Shown here in pieces: positions 52,438 to 64,000 of a DNA stretch of 64,000 nucleotides (positions within the stretch are counted from its first letter, which is position 1; each line of letters starts with the position of its first letter). A model generated the notes under the pieces. It ran no database searches, had not been told where the DNA came from, and saw only the letters and a list, made by a program, of their open reading frames with translations. The position numbers and the translations under genes were made by a program. Origin of the DNA: Antedon mediterranea (lineage: Eukaryota > Echinodermata > Crinoidea > Comatulida > Antedonidae); the NCBI RefSeq assembly GCF_964355755.1, contig NC_092671.1:10427001-10491000 (forward strand), written 5' to 3'.

Positions 52438-53225
52438 CAAATGTAATTTCATTTCAGAGGTTCCTTCGTAGAAAGATTTGCAATAATGTTCAAACCCGTT
52501 ATTCATTAATTGTAATTTCATTGGGTAGAAGATTTCTTCTCTTAATTTACTAAATGTATTACATTCTAACATAAAGTGTGCGATAGTTTTAGTGTCATTA
52601 TTGCAGAGTGCACACATACCCGTACTCGTGGGTGACCATGACTGTTTCCTACCTTCAAGGTTTAGAGAGTTCGATCTCGCCTTAAATTTCAAACAACTTC
52701 TTTTAAAGTCATTTTTGTAAAGAAGGTATGGTTCTAGTATCGGTTTATTCTTGTACAATATATATTGTGTCAGAGATGATTTTGATTGTGCTCTCTTCTG
52801 CCATTCGTTATTATCGATATCTTTGTTCTTGCATTTAGGCCTAAATTGAGTTAACCAATTACCAGGTGATTCGTTGGTGAACATATCACCCATGTTACAT
52901 TTATGTAAGGCTTCTTTAACCTGATTTAACCATCCCCATTTTAATTTATCTTCAAGAATGTTTATGGCGTTAAAAATCACATTGGACCATCTGTCCTTCT
53001 CCATGTTTTTTAGGCGGTTAAAATATTTAATCCGAGAGTAGTTTTGAAGCGATTCTAGTGATATAGAGCCTCTTTTGCAACGTTACGCGGAGCCTTAAGA
53101 ATGGTTCTCGCCATTAAAAACTGCAGGTTTTCAACTTTTGGCATTGTTGTTTTTCCGTTACAGTACCAAACTGAGCATGCGTAATTAATGGTAGGGATTC
53201 CGATAGATTTCCATAATAGGTCACC
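52438..53225 (-). mobile_element. Antisense LINE fragment, C-terminal part
   Basis: Minus-strand reading gives SIGIPTINYACSVWYCN, KVENLQFLMARTILKAPRNV and, after frame breaks, a 200-aa frame from 53004. Near its end is a zinc-binding motif CALCNN, H, C (CxxC then HxxxxC spacing), as in the C-terminal region of many LINE reverse transcriptases. The last residues of the frame (to 52402) come from the neighbouring LINE's tail, so the original C-terminus was cut at the junction. The upstream RT core is absent. Confidence 0.8.
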
Positions 53226-53363
53226 ACAGGTGCATAACCTTCAAAGACGGACACCTGTCGTCCATAAAGGACGCCACCATTAGTTAATTGACACTACTTA
53301 CAGAAGTTGTAAAAACCACTAATCGAATCACTGTCTCTCTGAAATTGTTGAAGAAGAGTCACT

Positions 53364-56300
53364 ATGGCTTCTTCTAAACTGTTGTGCCTTATTTTAGGCC
53401 TAGTTTATCTAAATGTTGTAAATGCTGTGGGATCTAATACTAATGAAACGGAGGCGATTCAGTTTCTTAACGACTATAACATAAAAGGGATGGAAGAAAG
53501 TTACATAACAACAGAATACGCTTGGACGTACAACACAAATATAACCGACTTTAACCAACAAGCTATGGTAAGTAGCCTACGCCTACTTTGTTACAATGTA
53601 CGAATTATAATAAATAGCACAATAGGCATACATGCTGAGGCCTATATAGTTTCATGAAGCTTGTTATTTTAACCGTAAACTGAAAGTTCGTATGTGAAAG
53701 GTAAACAAGTTGTTTCTACGTTTTACAATAATCAGCTAGGATGTGTAGCTATTATTATACAGGTCGGCTAAGAGATTATTTTTTTTTAATTAATTATTTT
53801 TATTCCTGTATTTATGTATGTGAACACTGATTTATGAAATCACTGAAAATTCATTCCGGCCTTGTAATATTTAGTCTATTTTAAGTAGGCCTACTAATAA
53901 TTAGACCATGCTTAAAAATACCAAGAAGTTACTAGAATTATTATCAAGCTATTAACGCAGCGTGAGTTTAGTCGAATGACGACGTATCGCGGCGTTCAAA
54001 CTTTGATTTACAAAATGTGTTCAAAGTTTCGTTGATTAGATTGTGTGTTACTTATTGTGATAAAGCAGACAATGTATATACTGATTTTGAACAATGACAG
54101 TTGATACAAAATTGATTTTGTATGCCAAACGAAAGTTTATCAACCAACTAATTAAAGCATCTACAACACACAGACTAAATTGGTCATATAAACGACTCTT
54201 CAGTCACCTTCCTATATTTGTTATAGTAGACCATGGAGTAAACTCCATGAGTAGACGGTGGTAATACTGTGTTACTATACTATACTGGGAAAAATCATTC
54301 TCACTAAACCATTACAGAAGCAGTTTTAAGATCGACAGAACCATGGGTTGTAGATATCTTTTTTAGTAGAAGGCGATGCACCTCTCGGTGAACTGTATAT
54401 TGATTTTTAATTTATGTAAGTTCTTCTGGGCCTCAGACATTCATGTTTTATGACTCTGTTGCTTTTGGGGTCCCAGGACATGATCGAATAAATAAATAAA
54501 ATGAAAATGAAATATGTCCACAGACATAATTCTATATCATAAACGTAAACGAATCGAATAGTTTACCTTGTTACAAAGTTTTATCACGGACACAGGACGG
54601 AAAAAGCCTCAGTGATCGGGATCGTTTCAGATATAGGCCTATCAGCTTTGAATCTGATGAATCACCAAATTCCAATAATCTCGTTAGACGCCGAGATCAC
54701 ACACTTTGAATTAAGATACTGTCGTATGCGGGTTTAAGGATCTTTAATAAGAAAAGATTCTTAACTTGGCTTTTGGTTTTATTAGGTTTTTCTTTGAACA
54801 GGAAATACAAATAGTAATACATTAGAAATTAATAATTAACATAAATCTCGTCTATGTTAATTCATACTTCCCCTTTCAATTCCCCTTTCAATGATAAAGG
54901 GATAGACATCAGTAAAAACCTCGTGTTTTTTATGTTACGAGATTTCTTAGTGATACGAGTGTTCAATAAATAATACATATGACGCAAATCGACATCTACA
55001 GATTTTTCATTTTTTAATAGGAAGATACTAATAATAGGTGCTACACTTATAATTATATTGTCCTTTGCTACACATGAGTCCTAGATAAGATCTTATTGTT
55101 AATTAATTGTTTTATAATAGGGCCTAGGTAGATTAAACTTGACCTAACGCATTATGATTATTGCTCCGTATGGAAACTTATCTTAAGTATATCATTATCA
55201 GATTAGTAAATAGTTAATATTTAAGCTAAAATACTATAATCGGATTGTGAGAAATGGTCATGGTTAGTTGCCAACTTGGAGTAGAAAGATACGATTTACT
55301 GCTGTTCTTTTTGATATCCGATTGATTCCGAGGATTGTTTGTTGCGGTCTGGTAGCGCCGTTGTATCTTGTTTAAAATGTTTGATGTCAACATGCACTAA
55401 CCTTCAGGCCTACATTACTATAATAATGTTAAAGATCAGACCTGTACTTCGTTGAAAAGAGTTACGGTCGTTTTATATTATATTTATTCGGCCTATGACA
55501 TCCGATTCTAAGGTGACTGGGTATGGGCTTCACATGGTACCGATGTTTGTTTAAGCGTGGTTCCCACTAGCGACGCAACACAAGGACGTAACGCAACGCA
55601 AGTGAATTGACCAATCACAAGCGATGGCTTATTCGCTTGTGATTGCTAACCGTCTATAACTTCGCTTGTCATTGGTTAAAACCCTTGCGTGGCGTTTACG
55701 TCCTTGCGTTACGTTCTAGTGGGAACCAAGCTTTAGGTATCTGCAGCAGCCCTGGATTGATCAGAGAGATACGGTGATTTACTAGTAATATTCCCCTCCC
55801 CCTTCCTATATTATGTCTTTGTTGAGCCGATAGATGCGTTATTAACCAATAAAACCAATAAAATACAAGAGTGTTTTATGGTGTTTGTAAACCTAATAGT
55901 CCTAGATAACACGTATTATGTAGCTAGATTTTTAACTTTCAACCCTAGAGGATGAATACCATAAAGCAGTTACTAATTTTTCTGAGGGTTTGTGTTATGC
56001 TTTGTCAAATATTTGAACTCTACTAGAATCAACCGACTTTTGTTTGAACAAAGCGGATAGGGTTGACTAAAGTCACAAGCTCGAAATTGTTACATAGTCA
56101 CATGAGTTGTTATGGAGCTTATGAAATATGTTTACCATACCCTTGATGTTATATCATGAAGAATATACTTCAGAATTTGTCCATCGGTTGAAATGTCATG
56201 TTAGGCCTACGTGTCAAAATAGAAAGAATAAATATGAAACATTTGACATATTAGGGCACATCACACTAGTTAGTGTAGACAGATCTTTGTTCGAAGAACA

Positions 56301-59300
56301 AGCATGAGTAAGAAAGATTTGTCATACAATTCAAGTTTAGAGAAACTAAACTAGTACGGTAATGACATAATTCAAGATAATATTTTAAGGTCAAGTATGT
56401 TGCCGTCGTTTCCTGTAAAAGTACATTCTAAGGATCATCACAATTCATCGTACTTTTAAAAAGCCCTTTTACTTCTCAAACAAACAAAAAACAGCAAGAT
56501 AAAGGGGTTTAATTAAAAGAGATCGCCTTCTTGTATTCGTGATCTCGAGTTATGACGAGTGTACTCAAATTAAAAAATAAAAAATAAAATTAATTTTAGG
56601 GCGATAATTGTTAATGTAATACCATTGTATTTTTAGATTAATAGAAACTTGGTACAAGCTGCATTTAATCAAGAAGCAAGAGCGAATGCTAGTGAATTTG
56701 ATTCCACTAACTTTTCACCGGATACAATCCGTCAATTGGGAGTGTTACTCTACATTGGAGACTCTGCTCTACCCAATGACAAATATGAAGAGGTTAGTGT
56801 AGTGTATAAACTTGCTATCCGGTGTGCATTTTATATTGAATACACATTTTAACGTCATATATTGTCTCTAGATAGGAACCTAATGACAGAGATATTGTGT
56901 ATTAAAAGTACTTAATACAGTTAGATTGGTATCTGGTAGACTGGCAACAGTCTTCCACAGAGAGTCTACTGACAGTCACAGAATCGGGTGAGATTTTGTG
57001 CGCTAATTATTCAGGGTTGCTTTGGGCTAGTAATTGTGCGTGCGTTAGAAGACTTCAGATTGCGCTAACCGTACTGTAACAAAACGTATAGCCTATACGA
57101 ACGCAACTGAGTTTATTTGATGAAATGTTTGCGGTGGTTCAAATTACCCATATAACGATATAGCGATACGTTGAGCGCATAATTATATTGATCGATGTGA
57201 TTAAGATATGCACTAAGTAGGCCTTATATGGCTCAACACATTTGACTGGTTGTTAATAGTAGAACCATTTCATATACTACTTCTATTTGTATAAAATGAA
57301 TGAATTGAAAACTCGAAACTCAAATGGTTCCTGTATTATATTCTTTTTTTGCCAAAGCTAAATGGAGTAACGGCATCTATGGAGACGAGGTACGCAACTG
57401 GCAAAGTGTGCGACGAGGAAGGGAAAAACTGCCAATCGCTTGAACCAGGTACCTACTTGCGTTCGGCACTTTGTTGTTGGACTTTATAATCTCTCCTTTA
57501 CGTTATATCAACAAAACGTGTTACATTAATGGATTGCTATTTATATATAAGCTGAGCAAACTTTATAATCAGCATTGTATGTTGTCGTTTTTTCCAGACG
57601 TTTATTCTAATCAGTACAGTAGAACCCCTATTATTCCGGACCCCAACAAATCGTACTCTCAATAGCCGTGTCTCCTGAAAAGGAGTTGACGTGTGTTAAA
57701 AGACACATTTCATATCGCTCGTATCACAGGAAAGTTCCGCCTTAATAGCGGTGTCCCTGACGGTGTCCAACATCCTACCGTAGTTTCAATGGTAATACAA
57801 TAAATGGATATTGATAATTACGATATAAATAAGAGATTAAAATGAATATTTCTCTTTTACTACTTCTTTCTAGACTTGACCCGAACTATGGCAACATCCC
57901 GAGACTATCTGGAACTGTTCAACGCCTGGGATGGATGGAGAGCGGCAGTGGGAGCTCCGGCTCGTGAGGATTACATCAGATATATAGTATTAAAGAACGA
58001 AGCGGCAGTAGCTAATGGTAAATTACAATTCAACAATGCATTATCTGTATTGTTTAGATACAGTAAAACAGTTTGGTGTTTAATCTCGTCCGAAGTGTTA
58101 ATACGGTATTTTCGTGGAAGAATCGACTAATATATTATTCCATTGCACTCATAACTCTCTATTCTTGTTGGCTATACAATTTAGAGTACAATCGGTGTGG
58201 ACTCTTTCAGAAATATAATATATCGGTTTTTTTCTTAGATCAGACGGATTGCGGTGCGTGGTGGCGCTCCTGGTACGAAGTCGACGATCTTCCGGGTGAT
58301 GTGCAGAAGTTGTTTGCTCAATTAGAACCACTGTATAAAAATCTCCATGCATATGTAAGAAGAAAGTTATACAACGTTTACGGTGAAAAATATATTAATC
58401 TAAGAGGGCCGATACCTGCTCATTTACTTGGTAAGTTCATCTAAGGTTCTGTCTACACTATCAAACATTTTTTGTGACAAAAAATGTGATGTGCCAATAT
58501 GAACATGATGATGTCATATCACTACCATATCTGGGTATATCACTAACATATTTTGGCACATTACACTTCTTTTTGTCAAACAAGTTTGATGGTGTAGACA
58601 AAGCTGTAGACAGTAAAACGTCGCAAAAGGAGGTACACAGAAGTCCTGCTGTCACTAATTAGCAGTCATTTTTGCTAATTATTAATTTATTTAGGCCTAA
58701 ACCTTTAAAATATGAGAGGAAAATACAATACAACAATGTGATATGTAAAACCGGGATCATCAATTTACGTCACATATTTCAAATAATTTATTCTATTGTA
58801 GGTAACATGTGGGCTCAATCCTGGAGTAACCTACAAGATCTTACCCAACCATTCCCAGATAAACCGTCTGTTGATATTACACCTGTACTCGTTGAAAAGG
58901 TAGGGTTTGGCAGGAAACAACCCAAAGGCTTCTATGTCTACCACACTATCAAACTAGTAGTGCCAAAAATACGGTAGTATACATTATCGTATTCCTATGG
59001 GCACATCCCTTATTTTTTGTCACAAAGTTTGGTAGTGTAGACAGAGCTTACAAGCTAACAGTAAGAACAGCAACAAGCCAATATCAGCCTTAACCTTATA
59101 TTACTATATAAAAATACATAATCTTTGATCTATATTATTATGTAAATGTAGGGCTACTAGGCGACGCATTTATTGGCATATAAATCCACCCTTGTTTTGC
59201 AGTTATTTTAAAACGTTTATTTATTCTAGAAATACGATGCTTTGCGAATGTTTCAAACATCGGATGAATTCTTCACATCTCTGGGACTTATAGCGATGCC

Positions 59301-62300
59301 GCAACCATTTTGGGATAAATCCATGATTGAAAAACCGACTGATGGTAGAGAGGTTGTGTGCCATGCTTCAGCGTGGGATTTCTCAAACCAAATCGACTTC
59401 AGGTATGTAGGAATACAAACATATGTATTAGCAGTTAGGAGTAGAATTGTAATTTCACTCTTCGCTGGTATTGGGAAATATAAAATAATTAAATTAATTT
59501 TAAATATTGCTTGAGACGCTTTCTAAAAATCGTTCGTAACTGCCTAATATTAGGGAGGTTTCGCAACCTTACGAATACGATAACGAAAACGGTTACGTGT
59601 GTGTGACGTATCCGTTCTCGTTATCGTATTCGTAGCGTTGCGAAACCTCTCTAGTCTATATTATACTATTCCCGCCGCTGCTCTAGCCAACTATGTCCCT
59701 TGAGGACATATTCATTAATAAGCTGTTTCATAGCGGTAGCTTTAGTATCTAAGGCCGACAGTTTTGCTAAAATGGAAACTCGACTATAATTTATAGGTCC
59801 CAGCTGCTGAACCCAAAAAACGTCTGGGATAAGAGTCTATGAAGGCTCACGGTTGAACGATTTTGGATTCTTGCCCTCTGATTGATTGACGTTGTCTCTA
59901 GTTGTATGCCTACAGTTCAAGTTGAGGTCACAGACAAACAGGCTACAGCACATTAAAGTTCAACATTGACCATTTTTTAATGTCATTTGAATTAGTAGAT
60001 TAATATTTGTTGGCAAATAATACATTGTTGGAAAGGTACACATGTCTTCTTTCAAATGCTGTGTATACAATTAACTAGTGAAAAAAATGGGCACGTAATT
60101 CATAATGTATCTATGAATGTATCTTTGCGATTAAAGAACATCTTTTTAATAATTAATCATAAATTAATCAAAAGAACAATGATTGATTTTAAAATGTCGA
60201 GCGGCGTTTTTTGTAAGAAATATTTCTTGTTATGTTTTATTTGGTCACTTTGTTGGAATAAGTGTATTGACAAATTTAATAGAATTAAGCAGTGTACTGA
60301 TATTACTATGGATGATTTTATTACGATCCACCATGAGATGGGACACATTGAGTATGATCTCCAGTACAAGAACCAGCCATTGGTATTTAGAGGAGGCGCC
60401 AACCCTGGATTCCACGAAGCTGTCGGCGATGTGTTGGCACTTTCTGTCGCTACACCAAAACATCTTAAGGCTGTTGGTTTATTAGATGAAGTTGTAGACG
60501 ACCTAGGTAAGTACGCGTTTAAGCGCGGCATTTAACATACACGTTTAAAGGTGCGTTTACACACTGGGCCCAGAATCCGGCCTCAGTGTGAACATAACGT
60601 ACCGCCAATGACAATGATGGTGGCAATGATTCACACGTACATCAACTGACATTGACACACTTCACGAGAAGAATTAACCAATACCGGTACTAACTGAATC
60701 CGGACCATATCACAAAACCTTAAAACTGCATATAAAACGCTATTGCTTTTGTTTTATATAATCTTTCGTGGGAATCATCCACCTTTTTTGTAATGTCTTC
60801 TTCTTTTCCCTAACATGACATAACTAAGATTTATGAAAGTGTTCTATTATGTAATCAATTATCCTTTCATATTGCTTGTTTTTAAAATAGAGGCCGATTT
60901 GAATTTCCTAATGAGTATGGCTTTAGACAAAATTGCGTTTCTACCATTTGGATACTTAATGGATGAGTACAGATGGAGTTTGTTTGACGGAAGTACACCT
61001 CATGATAAAATGAACGAAAAGTGGTGGGAACTTAGGTAAGAATCACTTAAAGCTCCCATCTCCATCTCTAAATTTTTGCAAGATTTTAGCAAATAAATTG
61101 TAATAACTTTTATTTTAATTTCAGAACCAAATATCAAGGTATTACACCACCAGTGAAACGGACAGAGGCGGACTTTGATCCAGCTGCCAAATATCATATT
61201 CCAGCAGATGTGCCCTATATCAGGTAGGTAATATACAATTCTCACACAATACCACAGTGGGTGTACATAGTGGCAATATAAACAAGGAATATTATATTGT
61301 TTTATTCCTAATTATTATTATGGGAAGTACAGTAGACTCAACTCACAAGATTCCCAGTGCTGTATCTCCACATGCTATCTATTTCCGAGGTATATTTGGT
61401 AATACAGCATCTATCACATGTGGTGCCTGTATCGTGTAAGGTTAATGGTTAGGTTACGATTAGATACTTGTGGAACACATGTTATGTTGCATTACCGAAT
61501 AGTCCTATGAAACTTTGGAAATAGATAGGCCTTCAGTATCGAGAATCAGAGCTACTTCACACTTATAGTTGAGCAGCTAACTTAGTATGAAGTGTAGACT
61601 TAAGTTTCAAGAACTGAATATTTGTATAAAACGATTGATCGAATTACAAGCGTTGGTCTTTACTAATTTTGTCAACCGTACGGTACGGTACGTTTTCCAG
61701 ATATTTTGTAAGCTTTGTGATTCAGTTTCAATTCCATGAAGCTTTATGCAAAGCGGCTAACCAGACAGATGAACCGCTTTACAAGTGTGATATCTACCAA
61801 TCTAAAGAAGCCGGACTACTATTATCGTAAGTTTACTCATAAATCTTTGATAAGAACTTGGAGGTCCAGTGCACACATCTCACTTGTGTGCACTTTAAAG
61901 CACCCCGTACATCTTTCGGAAGAATAAGGGGGTTACCCCGGTGTACTGGTCTATGCAGCCCTGCCGTTTGGTGGCAGCACTGGACACAAAGGGAGTAGAA
62001 AGTTGTGGTATGTGTCGTCCACACCTGTGCGCAATTTAGTTATTTCTCATGTACACTTTAATTTTACAATATGAACCAATTCTTTGTTCGCTTTTGCAAA
62101 GTTCCTTTTCGATAAACTTCTCCATCTTTGCCTTTATAATTTAATATCATATCAAATATGTTTTGTTTAGCAACATGTTGAGTCTCGGATCAAGTAAACC
62201 GTGGCCAGAAGCGATGGAACAAATCACAGGGCAACGAGAAATGGACGCAGGTCCTCTTGTCGAGTACTTTAAGCCGTTGACAGACTGGTTGATAGAACAA

Positions 62301-62722
62301 AACACACAAAATAACGAAGAGCTGGGTTGGCCCGAGTCAACATGGATGCCAGATGGTAAATACGTATTATATATGTTTATGTCTTCATCATGTTACAACG
62401 TAGTAACTACGCCTATTATAGGTAAGGTATCATACAATCGAGGGAGGATCCAGAAGAGGGATTAGATTTGGATGTAGAGAGGGGGGACAAAATTGTATGT
62501 TAGCGCTCCAGTTTAAAAAATTATTGGATTCGCCCCTGTCATTCTATAAAACACTACACATAATGTATCATAATCGATCGAATAAAATGAATAAAATAAT
62601 ATAATTATTTCTCTTTAAATTAAACAGCTCCACCATCCGGAGGTAGTACTATGGTCTTCTGTAACACTCTTCTCATTGCCGTGATGTCATTGGTGACGTT
62701 TCTTTTTGTCACAAAGCTATAG
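53364..62722 (+). CDS. ACE: Angiotensin-converting enzyme, single domain, 13 exons
   Basis: M2-family zinc peptidyl-dipeptidase that removes C-terminal dipeptides from small peptides; secreted/cell surface. Exons: 53364-53567, 56637-56792, 57358-57448, 57874-58017, 58239-58430, 58802-58899, 59230-59402, 60283-60506, 60891-61035, 61125-61223, 61701-61826, 62171-62355, 62628-62722 (TAG); phases agree, 643 aa. A signal peptide (about 1-21, ending VVNA) precedes several N-glycosylation sequons. Catalytic HEMGH is at 370-374 and the third zinc ligand Glu at 398 in [10 protein letters not shown], with the usual spacing of 24. The chloride-site Arg/Tyr in PYIRYFVSF (Arg about 509) are conserved, 135 residues after the second His as in human ACE. 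The C-terminus (PPSGGSTMV then about 20 hydrophobic residues and TKL) suggests a GPI signal or a minimal anchor. Confidence 0.95.
54360..54505 (+). repeat. Possible LINE/SINE 3' tail
   Basis: GGCGATGCACCTCTCGGTGA, a segment with TCCCAGGACATGATC, and an ending GAATAAATAAATAAAATG look like the 3' end of a non-LTR element with short tandem tail repeats. No coding sequence remains. Confidence 0.4.
55554..55732. mobile_element. MITE family B, 179 bp, copy 1
   Basis: Ends AGCGTGGTTCCCACTAG and CTAGTGGGAACCAAGCT. Internal AAGGACGTAACGCAACGCAAG words are mirrored by CTTGCGT and ACGTCCTTGCGTTACGT. Flanked by TTA at 55551-55553 and 55733-55735. ACE intron 1. Confidence 0.92.
56247..56286. mobile_element. 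MITE family A remnant
   Basis: Only the right arm words remain (GGGCACATCACACTAGTTAG and GTGTAGACAGATCT), in ACE intron 1. Confidence 0.7.
57617..57780. repeat. Dispersed 'agaacccctatta' repeat
   Basis: AGTAGAACCCCTATTATTCC at the left, AATAGCCGTGTCTCCTG in the middle and CCGCCTTAATAGCGGTGTCC at the right. Related to the repeats at 8764 and 16398. ACE intron 3. Confidence 0.5.
58445..58605. mobile_element. MITE family A, copy 12
   Basis: Begins GGTTCTGTCTACACTATC only 14 bp after the end of ACE exon 5 and ends GGTGTAGACAAAGCT. Confidence 0.87.
58928..59048. mobile_element. MITE family A, copy 13
   Basis: Shortened, divergent copy from GCTTCTATGTCTACC to GTGTAGACAGAGCT, 28 bp after ACE exon 6. 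Confidence 0.8.
59551..59654. mobile_element. Hairpin mini-element, 104 bp
   Basis: Arms of about 47 bp with only a few mismatches (GAGGTTTCGCAAC, TACGAATACGATAACGA and complements) enclose a loop of about 10 nt rich in TG. TA or TAG flanks are possible. ACE intron 7. Confidence 0.75.
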
Positions 62723-63402
62723 AGTAACTACCAAATGTCAACATATACAGCAGTCGACGAGATTAGATGTGCTATTACATCAATAATGACTTAACTGTTT
62801 CAACTGAAACTCATTTAACACATTAATAACTTATACCACGAATCGTAGACCAGTTTCTCTGGCAGCAATATTAAAAGATTAAATCATTATTTACATGCAC
62901 TTGATGTGCATACGGGATCTGTTTTAAACAATTTCCAGTACTGTTATTAAACTTTTTACCATATTTTGATGGTACAATCAATATAAATTTGTCATTTTCA
63001 CACAAGGCCCTTATAATTCGTATCATGTGAAGATACGTCTTTGATCAACATCTAATCAGAATGAAATAATGCAAAATGATTTTATTATTATTATTATTCT
63101 CATTATAAATCTTATTCGAATGAAAAGTTGGTGTATTTCCGATCTCTTGTTTGGTTACTTCGTTCGCATTGATTTGATCGTCGATTGTGATTACATTTTG
63201 ATATGAAATTATATAATTTATAAGCATCTTTTAAAATTATGATGTAAAATATCTGTCAGATTTTGTAATAAATATGTTAGAATATTATTAAAAACATCCC
63301 ATTTTGTAGCTTCTTTCTGTGCATTTCTAAATTTGGGCTGAAGTATAAATTGAAAACATAATTAATTGTCTTATCATGGACCGTACGGACCTATACATTT
63401 AA
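62723..63402 (+). other. ACE 3' UTR and flank
   Basis: No other gene. An AATAAA at 63267-63272 is the best poly(A) signal candidate, about 545 bp after the stop codon. The (ATT)n run near 63080-63100 is a small microsatellite. Confidence 0.5.
63267..63272 (+). terminator. Candidate ACE poly(A) signal
   Basis: AATAAA in the AT-rich flank downstream of the ACE stop codon; no competing gene lies between. Confidence 0.45.
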
Positions 63403-63581
63403 AGCGTGGTTCCCACTAGCGACGCAACACAAGGACGTAACGCAACGCAAGTGAATTGACCAATCACAAGCGATGGCTTATTCGTTTGTGATTGCTAACT
63501 GTCTATAACTTCGCTTGTCATTGGTTAAAACGCTTGCGTTGCGTTTACGTCCTTGCGTTACGTTCTAGTGGGAACCAAGCT
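63403..63581. mobile_element. MITE family B, 179 bp, copy 2
   Basis: Same length as the copy in ACE intron 1 and nearly identical in sequence, but flanked by TAA (63400-63402 and 63582-63584) rather than TTA. Two independent insertions with different 3-bp duplications define the ends of the family. Confidence 0.93.
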
Positions 63582-63618
63582 TAACTTGCGTTTAATTCTT
63601 ACGTTACCGTAGTACTTA

Positions 63619-63760
63619 TGCGCATGCGTAATATAATTCATAAAAATAGGTGTCGTCATGGGATTTCGAAACTACTAACCAATCAGAAACAACAGGCATC
63701 ATCTATCATCATCACCACACGCAGTGCGGCGACAGAGCAAAATAAAATGGTGAATGAATT
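63619..63760 (+). promoter_or_regulatory. Probable promoter and first coding exon of the next gene
   Basis: TGCGCATGCG at 63619-63628 matches an NRF1 site. A CCAAT box is at 63679-63683. A GC-richer leader follows, then ATGGTGAATGAATT with ATG at 63747-63749 and an immediate strong donor GTAAGT at 63761. The exon would encode only Met-Val-Asn-Glu plus two bases. The rest of the gene must lie beyond 64000 or in the AT-rich sequence at the edge, where I see no second exon. Confidence 0.45.
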
Positions 63761-64000
63761 GTAAGTTTAATTTATTAAATTATATGAGGATTTTAAAATT
63801 TTTGTTTAAATTCACATCATCAGGATCATGCTGATCTATCATGAAGTAAACATGGTCACTCTACCTTGAACTTAACCGCGGATCTGCCAAACAGGCCTAG
63901 GCTTAGCCCTACTAGAGCCTAGACAACAGTCTATCAGCAGGAAGGATTGATTCAGGCTAAGTATCTTACATCTCACGGGTCGTCCCAAGAGAGCTTGATA

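Larger units (their letters stand above)
53568..56636. other. ACE intron 1 (3.1 kb)
   Basis: Noncoding. Contains a retroelement-like tail near 54360-54505, a 179-bp MITE and a MITE family A remnant (each listed). No nested gene is supported. Confidence 0.6.

Noticed and set aside
60056-60282. Upstream extension of ACE exon 8
   Set aside because: The frame is open by chance in the intron. The acceptor at 60282 gives the exact family sequence (RIKQCT) with matching phase.

Overview
The window reads as nuclear DNA of a marine deuterostome invertebrate, most likely an echinoderm. The class (crinoid, holothurian or other) cannot be settled by eye. Reasons: AT-rich DNA with AGGCCT-type runs, intron-rich genes with GT-AG splice sites, a lineage-type tandem expansion of single-exon rhodopsin-like receptors, an EMAP/EML-family microtubule protein, and many small inverted-repeat DNA transposons plus broken LINEs. 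Exon models were assembled by hand from splice sites, phase continuity and remembered family motifs. No search was run.

Layout. (1) 0.4-5.2 kb, minus strand: three tandem intronless class A GPCR genes. Two are intact (2647-3603 and 4192-5133). The copy nearest the left edge is broken by a 4-bp duplication just before TM1. A degenerate array resembling the genes' own 3' coding end lies beside the middle gene. (2) 7.06-13.8 kb, plus strand: a complete xylulose kinase gene (XYLB), 15 exons, 527 aa. (3) 13.8-23.6 kb: gene-poor, with a 791-bp foldback element flanked by a 6-bp direct repeat, an 846-bp inverted-repeat transposon, candidate 5' UTR exons and RFX X-box-like motifs. (4) 23.6-47.1 kb, plus strand: a large EML gene, 35 coding exons that join with consistent phase to 1563 aa. 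An EF-hand region at the N-terminus is followed by a Ser/Pro/Lys-rich linker encoded by many small phase-1 cassette-like exons, then HELP and a WD40/TAPE double propeller. Its introns hold about ten copies of one palindromic MITE. (5) 47-53.3 kb: a 4 x 45-bp tandem repeat, a duplicated A-rich block, a 5'-truncated LINE and the antisense tail of a second LINE against which it sits. (6) 53.36-62.72 kb, plus strand: a complete single-domain angiotensin-converting enzyme (ACE), 13 exons, 643 aa, with signal peptide, HEMGH zinc site and a C-terminal hydrophobic tail suggestive of a GPI anchor. (7) Right edge: probable promoter and first coding exon of a further gene.

The genes have unrelated roles (signalling, sugar phosphorylation, cytoskeleton or cilium, peptide hydrolysis), and nothing suggests shared regulation. 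The most unusual points are the EF-hand/HELP/WD40 architecture with its run of phase-1 exons, including a duplicated 75-nt pair, and a collection of unrelated MITE families that all show TTA/TAA-type 3-bp target duplications.
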